Of a stretch of DNA of 64,000 nucleotides, positions 58,940 through 64,000 are shown one piece after another. Origin of the DNA: Bog-756 sp052326605 (GTDB lineage Bacteria; Actinomycetota; Acidimicrobiia; Acidimicrobiales; RAAP-2); contig JBKQMB010000092.1 of NCBI GenBank assembly GCA_052326605.1, positions 38,994-102,993 of the forward strand. The letters are read 5' to 3'. The stretch's first letter is position 1, and each line of letters starts with the position of its first letter. Under the pieces are notes generated by a model. The model did no database searches. It worked only from the letters and a program-made list of their open reading frames with translations, and had not been told where the DNA came from. A program made the position numbers and the translations under genes.

Positions 58940-60910
58940 TCAGCGTCCGCCGTCGGCAGCGGCGTGCTCGGCCAGATCGGACTGGCGTACCCAGGTCGCG
59001 TACATCTCGGCATAGCGCCCGCCCGACGCCACCAACTCGGCGTGAGTGCCGACCTCGGTAACGCGGCCCTGGTCGACCACGGCGATGCGGTCCGCCCGCA
59101 TGGCCGTCGACAGGCGGTGGGCGATCAGGATGGCGGTCCGGTTCTCGAGGAGGGCATCGAGGGCGGTCTCGATCTTCGTCTCGGACTGGAGGTCGAGGTT
59201 GGAGGTGGCCTCGTCCAGCACGAGCACGCGGGGGTGGGCGAGGAAGGCCCGGGCCAGGGCGATCAGCTGGCGCTCGCCGGACGACAGGGTCTGGCCCCGC
59301 TCGTGGACCACGGTGTCCAGTCCGTTGGGCATGCGGTCGATCACGTCCCCGAGCCCCACCGTGCGGACCGCCTCGAAGATCGCCCCGTCGGTGGCCTCGG
59401 GTCGGGCGAAGGCGATGTTGTCCCGGATGGTGCCGGCGAACAGGAAGGGCTCCTGGGGCACCACGCCGAGCTGACGGCGCAGTGAGCGCATGGTGACGTC
59501 GCGCAGGTCGTGGCCGTCGATGAGCACCCGGCCATCGGTGGGGTCGTAGAAGCGGGTGACCAGTTTGGCCAGCGTGGACTTGCCGGCCCCGGTGGGCCCG
59601 ACGAAGGCGACCGTCTCCCCGGGGGCGACCTGCAGCGCGATGTCCTCGACGACCAGCCGTTCCGGGTCGTAGCCGAAGGAGACGTGGTCGAACACGATCT
59701 CGCCCTCGATGGGGGGCAGCTCGACGGCATCGGCCGACTCGGTCACCTCCGGCTCGGTGTCGATCAGGTTACGCAGCTTGTACACCGAGGCCTGGCCCTG
59801 TTGGTAGGTGTTGTACTGCTGCACCAGCAGCTGGATGGGTTGGAAGAACCGGTTGAGGTACAAGAAGAAGGCGACCAGTGCACCGATCTTCAGGGTGTGG
59901 TGGAGCACCATCTCCCCGCCGATGGCCAGCAGCACGGCCTGGCCCACCACGCCGAGGAACTGGGTCCCGGGGCCGTAGAGGGCGTTGACGTGGGCCGTGT
60001 AGTTGTTGGCGTCGCGGTAGTCGCCCACCACGTTGCGGTGGTGGATCACGTTGTGCCGCTGGCGGTTGTGCGCGGTCACGATGCGCACCCCGTGGAGGCT
60101 CTCGGACAGGTCGGCCAGGACGTTGGCGATGCCGTCCCGCACCCGGTCGTAGCCGCGTTCCGAGGCTCGTTTGAACCACAGTGAGGCCACCACCAGTGCG
60201 GGGACGATCAACACCACGGTGATGGCGGCCAGGCGCACGTCGGTGACGAAGAGGATCACGGTGATGACCACCATGGTCAGGGCCTGGATGGCGAGCTGGG
60301 AGAGCCCGTCCTGCAGCAGCTGCTGGAGGTTCTCGATGTCGCTGGTCATGCGGCTCATGACCACGCCGGCCTTCTCTTCGGTGAAGAACCCGAGCGAGAG
60401 GCGCTGGAGGTGGGCGAAGACCTTGACCCGCAAGTCGTTCATCACCCAGGCGGCCAGGCGGCCCGTGACCTTGACCTGCAACCGCTGGGCCAGGGCGGTG
60501 ACGGCGATGAAGACCAGGTAGGCGGCGGCCAGGATGGCCACGACGGCGAAGTGCTCGTGCCCCGGCGACATCCCGTCGTCGATGGCGATCCCGGTCAGCG
60601 CGGGGCCGGTCTGGGCGGCGACCGAGATGACCACGACCAGCAGGCCGGCCAGGGCCAGCATGCCCCGGTACTTGGTCAGGAGGCGCCACAGGGTGAGGCG
60701 CTTCAGCTCGACCTCTGAGCCGTTCTGGTTGAAGGCGACGTCCGGAGCGGGATGGTCGGGCTCTGAGGCGAGCAGCCTGTCCACCCCGCCCTGGAGCTCG
60801 GTGGGGATGCCGGCAAAGGGGAGGCCGGGCGCAGCCGGGCGACCGAACCCTCCGGGCGCCCCGCCGAATCCGCCTCCCCCGCCGCCGAATCCTCCTCCGC
60901 CCCAGCTCAT
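58940..60910 (-). CDS. Heterodimeric ABC exporter subunit with consensus Walker B
   Basis: A 656-residue half-transporter. Six membrane segments (about 75-355) are fused to an ATPase domain with Walker A GPTGAGKST, signature LSSGERQLIALARAF, Walker B VLVLDEATSNLD and switch His in IAHRLST. The catalytic Glu is present, but the signature is LSSGE instead of LSGGQ. The first 24 residues are an odd Gly/Phe/Pro-rich tail (GGGGFGGGGGGFGG). ATG 60910 overlaps the stop of the partner gene (ATGA). It forms a heterodimer with the 60907-62847 product, and the pair looks like asymmetric multidrug exporters of the BmrCD / TM287-288 type. Confidence 0.93.
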   Translation of the reverse strand: MSWGGGGFGGGGGGFGGAPGGFGRPAAPGLPFAGIPTELQGGVDRLLASEPDHPAPDVAFNQNGSEVELKRLTLWRLLTKYRGMLALAGLLVVVISVAAQTGPALTGIAIDDGMSPGHEHFAVVAILAAAYLVFIAVTALAQRLQVKVTGRLAAWVMNDLRVKVFAHLQRLSLGFFTEEKAGVVMSRMTSDIENLQQLLQDGLSQLAIQALTMVVITVILFVTDVRLAAITVVLIVPALVVASLWFKRASERGYDRVRDGIANVLADLSESLHGVRIVTAHNRQRHNVIHHRNVVGDYRDANNYTAHVNALYGPGTQFLGVVGQAVLLAIGGEMVLHHTLKIGALVAFFLYLNRFFQPIQLLVQQYNTYQQGQASVYKLRNLIDTEPEVTESADAVELPPIEGEIVFDHVSFGYDPERLVVEDIALQVAPGETVAFVGPTGAGKSTLAKLVTRFYDPTDGRVLIDGHDLRDVTMRSLRRQLGVVPQEPFLFAGTIRDNIAFARPEATDGAIFEAVRTVGLGDVIDRMPNGLDTVVHERGQTLSSGERQLIALARAFLAHPRVLVLDEATSNLDLQSETKIETALDALLENRTAILIAHRLSTAMRADRIAVVDQGRVTEVGTHAELVASGGRYAEMYATWVRQSDLAEHAAADGGR

Positions 60911-62847
60911 TGCGGACCCCATCCGTTGCCACCCGGACCGTGGCCGTTGCCACCCGGGGTGTCGGACGCGGGACCCGGCGTCTCCTCCCGAGCTGCCTCC
61001 GCTTCGAACTCGGCCGCCTGGGCCAGCACCTCGGCGTAGAGGGGCGTCGACTCGAGCAGCTCGGCGTGGGTACCGTCGGCCACCACCTTCTGCTGGTCGA
61101 GCAGCACCACCCGGTCGGCCAGCGAGATGGTCGAGAGGCGGTGGGCGACGATGAGCGTGGTCCTCCCCTGCATCTGGACCCGCAGGCTGGCGTGGATCAT
61201 CTGCTCGACCTGGACGTCGATGGCGCTGGTGGCATCGTCGAGGACCAGGATGGGCGGGTTGACCAGCAGGGTGCGGGCGATGGCGATGCGCTGCCGCTGG
61301 CCACCCGACAGGGTGTAGCCGCGCTCGCCGACCACGGTCTCGTACCCGTTGTCGAGGTGGCTGATGAACTCGTGGGCACCGGCCGCCCTGGCCGCTGCCT
61401 CGACCTCTTCGAGGGTGGCCGACGGCTTGCCGTAGGCGATGTTGTCCCGCACCGACACCGAGAACAGGAACGGCTCGTCCAGCACCACCCCGACGTTGGC
61501 CCGGAGACTGGCCAGGGTCAGGTCGCGGACGTCGTGGCCGTCGATCTCGATCGAGCCGTGCCGGACGTCGTAGAAGCGGTTGAGCAGGCGGGCCACCGTC
61601 GACTTGCCGGCCCCGGTGCGGCCCACCAGCGCCACCGTCTCCCCCGGGGCGATGTGCAGGTCGAAGTCGGCCAGCACCAGCCGCTCGGCATCGGCGGCGT
61701 AGGCGAAGTCGACGTGGCTGAAGCGCACGTCCCCCCTGCAGTCGACGAGGTCCACGGCGTCGGGCTTGTCGGTGACGGTCGGCTGCTCGTCGATGATCTC
61801 GTAGATCCGGTCTGCCGAGGCCGCGGCACGTTGCCCCATCATGATCAGCATCCCGAGCATCATGAACGGGGCCTGGAGCATCAGGAGGTAGGCGTTGAAG
61901 GCGAGGATGGCGCCGATCCCCAGGGAGCCGTGGATCACCATGTAGCCACCGAACAGAAGCACCAGGGCCAGGCCCACCTGCGGAAGGTTCTGCACCATTG
62001 GGGTGAACCTGGCGCGCAGGTCGGCGTCCTTGATGTAGCCCCACTGGAGCCTTCCGGCCGCGCCCTGGAGGGCGCGCAACTGCTGTTCTTCGGCGGCGAA
62101 CGATTTGACCACCCGGACGCCGTTGATGTTCTCGTCGACGATGGTGGCCACGTCGGCGAGGCGCGACTGGATGAGCCACGACACCGGGAACATCGACTTC
62201 CGCATCTTCACGCCGGTGAGGTAGACGAAGGGCATGGTGGCCATGGCGATGAAGGCCAGTGGGACGCTGATGGACAGCATGAACACGAAGGCCACCACCG
62301 CGATCGAGCACTGCACGAGGATCATGGGGGCGAAGGTCATGTACATCTGGACCGAACGGATGTCCGAGTTGGCGCGGGAGATCAGCTGGCCCGACTGCAC
62401 GCGGTCGTAGAACGAGAACGACATCTTGGTGAGGTGCTCGTAGATGATGTTCCGTAGGTCGTATTCGATGTCGTAGGCGGTCTCGAACAGGAAGAGGCGC
62501 GAGAAGTACCCGGCGATGGCACCGGCCACGCCCAGGCCGACGACCCACCACACGTAGTGGCTGAGGGGCACGGTGTGCTTCTGGATGGAGTTGTCGATGG
62601 CGTGGTTCAACAGGTTGGGGATCTGCACTTGGAGGACCAGGCCGAAGAAGGAGAGCACCAGGGCGGTGATGAAGATGCCCTGGTGGGAGCGCATCACCGG
62701 CAGGGCGCGTCGGAGCCACGAGAGTGACCGGTCGGGGTCGATGGTGGCCCTGGGTGCCTCGTTCCGCGCCACCTCGCCTATGGGGACGAACTCGGTCCCC
62801 ACCTCGGGGGCGCCGGTGTCGCGTGGCCGGAGAGTGGGGGCTCTCAA
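60907..62847 (-). CDS. Heterodimeric ABC exporter subunit with degenerate Walker B
   Basis: A 646-residue half-transporter with six membrane segments and an ATPase domain: Walker A GRTGAGKST, signature LSGGQRQRIAIARTL, Walker B ILVLDDATSAID, switch His in VAHRLST. Asp replaces the catalytic Glu, so this subunit contributes the degenerate ATP site. I chose the rare start TTG 62847: it overlaps the MarR stop (TTGA) and has GGAGG 5 bases upstream. GTG 62802 is the alternative. The frame continues upstream inside the MarR gene but is Arg/Pro-rich there. Confidence 0.9.
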   Translation of the reverse strand: MRAPTLRPRDTGAPEVGTEFVPIGEVARNEAPRATIDPDRSLSWLRRALPVMRSHQGIFITALVLSFFGLVLQVQIPNLLNHAIDNSIQKHTVPLSHYVWWVVGLGVAGAIAGYFSRLFLFETAYDIEYDLRNIIYEHLTKMSFSFYDRVQSGQLISRANSDIRSVQMYMTFAPMILVQCSIAVVAFVFMLSISVPLAFIAMATMPFVYLTGVKMRKSMFPVSWLIQSRLADVATIVDENINGVRVVKSFAAEEQQLRALQGAAGRLQWGYIKDADLRARFTPMVQNLPQVGLALVLLFGGYMVIHGSLGIGAILAFNAYLLMLQAPFMMLGMLIMMGQRAAASADRIYEIIDEQPTVTDKPDAVDLVDCRGDVRFSHVDFAYAADAERLVLADFDLHIAPGETVALVGRTGAGKSTVARLLNRFYDVRHGSIEIDGHDVRDLTLASLRANVGVVLDEPFLFSVSVRDNIAYGKPSATLEEVEAAARAAGAHEFISHLDNGYETVVGERGYTLSGGQRQRIAIARTLLVNPPILVLDDATSAIDVQVEQMIHASLRVQMQGRTTLIVAHRLSTISLADRVVLLDQQKVVADGTHAELLESTPLYAEVLAQAAEFEAEAAREETPGPASDTPGGNGHGPGGNGWGPQ

Positions 62848-63299
62848 CGGGGCCTCCGAGCCAGCCGGTAGGCGTGGAAGGCCTTGCGCCACACCATCAG
62901 CCCGTCGAAGGCCCGGTCCGTCTCGGCCACACTGCCCAGGCTCCCGGCGATGTCTCCCAGGCGCGCGGCGACAGCGGCGTCTGCGGCATCGAGCACGCGG
63001 CGCCCGTCCTCGGTGAGCACATGGTCCACCTGCCTCCGGTCGGCTACCACGTTCCGGCGTTCGACCAGGCGCCGGGCGACCAGCCCGTCGACTACGGCGG
63101 TGATGGTCGGCGGGCGCACCGCCAGCCGTTCGGCCAGGTCGGAAGAGACGGCAGAGCTCTCGTCGAGCAGGCCGAGGATCCGGTACTGGGGGAGGGAGAG
63201 GTCGGCGACGGCGAGCCCGAGCTCGACCTGCTTGGCCAGCCATGCCGCGGTCCGGCCCAGGGTGCGGCGTTCGTCCACGGCGATGGTCTCGGGAATCAC
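62844..63299 (-). CDS. MarR-family transcriptional regulator
   Basis: A 151-residue winged-helix regulator. The core is LPQYRILGLL, then SSDLAERLAVRPPTITAVVDGLVARRLVERR (recognition helix around PPTITAVVDGL) and the wing DRRQVDHVLTEDGRRVL. It heads the operon with the two exporter genes, so it most likely represses them until a ligand binds. Start is GTG 63299, 6 bases after the TAGTCT box that is embedded in the palindrome at 63300-63312, so the mRNA is probably leaderless and the site autoregulatory. Confidence 0.92.
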   Translation of the reverse strand: MIPETIAVDERRTLGRTAAWLAKQVELGLAVADLSLPQYRILGLLDESSAVSSDLAERLAVRPPTITAVVDGLVARRLVERRNVVADRRQVDHVLTEDGRRVLDAADAAVAARLGDIAGSLGSVAETDRAFDGLMVWRKAFHAYRLARRPR

Positions 63300-63312
63300 A
63301 TAGTTAGACTAT
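63300..63312 (-). promoter_or_regulatory. MarR operator overlapping a leaderless promoter
   Basis: ATAGTTAGACTAT is a palindrome with perfect 5-base arms and a 3-base centre. On the minus strand its half forms TAGTCT (63311-63306), a -10 box ending 6 bases before GTG 63299. Bound MarR would cover both the -10 box and the start site. A/T-rich compared with the surroundings. Confidence 0.7.
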
Positions 63313-63433
63313 CGAAGGAACTCGTCCGGCCGAGCGCCCGCGTGGTGGACTGACGGAGCGGGGGAAGGCTCCCTCTGGCTCTAGCGTGGCGCGTGGCGCC
63401 GCCCGGTTCACAGCTCTCCGGGTTCCGGCGGCC

Positions 63434-63685
63434 ATGTCAGCACGCCTCGATAGCTCGTGGACCGTGCTCGTCGGCCACCAGACCAGCGAGGCCGATCGGT
63501 GCGTTGACATCTTCTGGCGTCCCGAAGGCAGCTTCGGCTTCGAAGAGCTCCGGAGGGATCCCGAGGACACGGGGGCCCGGACCCCGATCGCCTACTTCTC
63601 CGGTCGCGAGTTCTCGACGGAGGCCGAGGCCACGGTGACGGCCAAACAGGCTGTGCCGCGGCTCGGTTCGCCCCTCGACCGCTGA
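63434..63685 (+). CDS. Small conserved-looking hypothetical protein
   Basis: An 83-residue soluble protein divergent from the MarR operon. Features are a strand-like WTVLVGHQ, FWRPEGSFGFEELRRDPED, IAYFSGREFSTEAEAT and a C-terminal helix. The mix of aromatic and acidic residues is that of a folded protein, and the FGFEELRRDPED pattern feels familiar from small actinobacterial proteins, but I cannot name a family. ATG 63434 has no clear ribosome site; in-frame GTG 63386 overlaps a TAGCGT box (63382-63387), so it cannot be used from that promoter. Confidence 0.6.
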   Translation: MSARLDSSWTVLVGHQTSEADRCVDIFWRPEGSFGFEELRRDPEDTGARTPIAYFSGREFSTEAEATVTAKQAVPRLGSPLDR

Positions 63686-63869
63686 TCTTCGTCACAGTCG
63701 GGAACCGTCACGCTCATCGGCGTCATGAGACAGGCCTGGTGCTGGAAGCCGGTACTCACTATTCGACCGAACAGAACTGAGACTGCCGGTGATCGCAACA
63801 GCAAGCACCTGATGGATCGGGCCGGTGACAGGCGATCCCTCAGGAGCTCGCCGAGATAGGCGGTGAGGG

Positions 63870-64000
63870 CTACCCGGGCCGGTTCCTGCCGTAGGCGTCG
63901 TGGCTCGACACCCACTCATCGGCAGCGATGGCCGAGCCCAGGGACAACTCGCCGCACAGCACGGTTGCCGCCACGATCTCGGCGAAGGCACGCGCACGAC
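63870..64000 (-). CDS. HMG-CoA reductase, C-terminal end only
   Basis: Only the last 43 codons are visible, ending at TAG 63870-63872. They read RARAFAEIVAATVLCGELSL, then SAIAADEWVSSHDAYGRNRPG. The AEIVAATVLxGELSL...A...SH pattern with the C-terminal catalytic-type His matches the end of class I hydroxymethylglutaryl-CoA reductases, the NADPH-dependent enzyme making mevalonate. If right, the organism has at least part of a mevalonate pathway, less common than the MEP pathway in actinobacteria. The start, active-site Glu, Lys and Asp lie beyond the window. Confidence 0.75.
   Translation of the reverse strand, partial: RARAFAEIVAATVLCGELSLGSAIAADEWVSSHDAYGRNRPG

Noticed and set aside
1..64000. 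CRISPR arrays, tRNA or rRNA genes, transposases, integrases and attachment sites.
   Set aside because: Looked for by eye on both strands. No regularly spaced repeats, cloverleaf-like sequence, DDE or recombinase motifs or flanking inverted repeats were seen.

Overview
The window is GC-rich bacterial chromosome with almost no non-coding space, many GTG starts, genes that overlap by 4 bases (ATGA/GTGA) and several apparently leaderless promoters. With a LLM-family F420-type oxidoreductase, RecBCD, a ROK-controlled peptide transporter, a MerR/MFS pair and the tail of an HMG-CoA reductase, this points to a high-GC actinobacterium, perhaps from a deep lineage such as the Acidimicrobiia. That placement is inference. 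No rRNA, tRNA, CRISPR, insertion sequence, prophage or plasmid feature was seen.

Layout. 1-10102 is one leftward, translationally coupled operon: ROK regulator, peptide-binding lipoprotein, two Dpp/Opp-type permeases, two ATPases, two amidohydrolases and an unknown gene cut by the window edge. A promoter and a palindromic operator precede it. 10127-17896 holds stand-alone metabolic genes: a C69/secernin-like hydrolase with a flavin amine oxidase, a class V aminotransferase-fold enzyme divergent from pdxH, an acyl-CoA dehydrogenase, a thioesterase-like protein and a luciferase-like oxidoreductase. 17924-30649 is a signalling and transport island: a metallo-beta-lactamase-fold hydrolase, a cyclic-nucleotide-binding protein, a receiver-HTH-nucleotidyl cyclase, an ABC ATPase, a NarX-type histidine kinase, two response regulators and two tandem paralogous large permeases.

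30660-41325 carries a small acidic protein, a PYROXD2-like FAD protein, two short-chain-dehydrogenase-type proteins, a DrrAB-like exporter, two membrane proteins, a protein with a possible PemK-like C-terminus and a divergent FtsH-like protease. 41634-46955 has a secreted lipoprotein, a MerR-regulated MFS efflux pump, a dienelactone hydrolase with a small conserved protein, and a proline-rich membrane protein. 47117-55985 is recC-recB-recD. 56051-58921 is an amidase and a TrpB2-like protein. 58940-63312 is a MarR-controlled heterodimeric ABC exporter. A small protein and the HMG-CoA reductase tail finish the window.

Most interesting parts: (1) the histidine kinase / receiver-cyclase / CNMP-binding protein / hydrolase group, which looks like a two-component system feeding a cyclic-nucleotide circuit beside an ABC exporter; (2) the ROK regulator whose frame runs without a stop into a lipoprotein gene; (3) a recurrent TAnnnT-6 nt-start-codon arrangement predicting leaderless transcripts; (4) well-formed operators next to the ROK, MerR and MarR genes.
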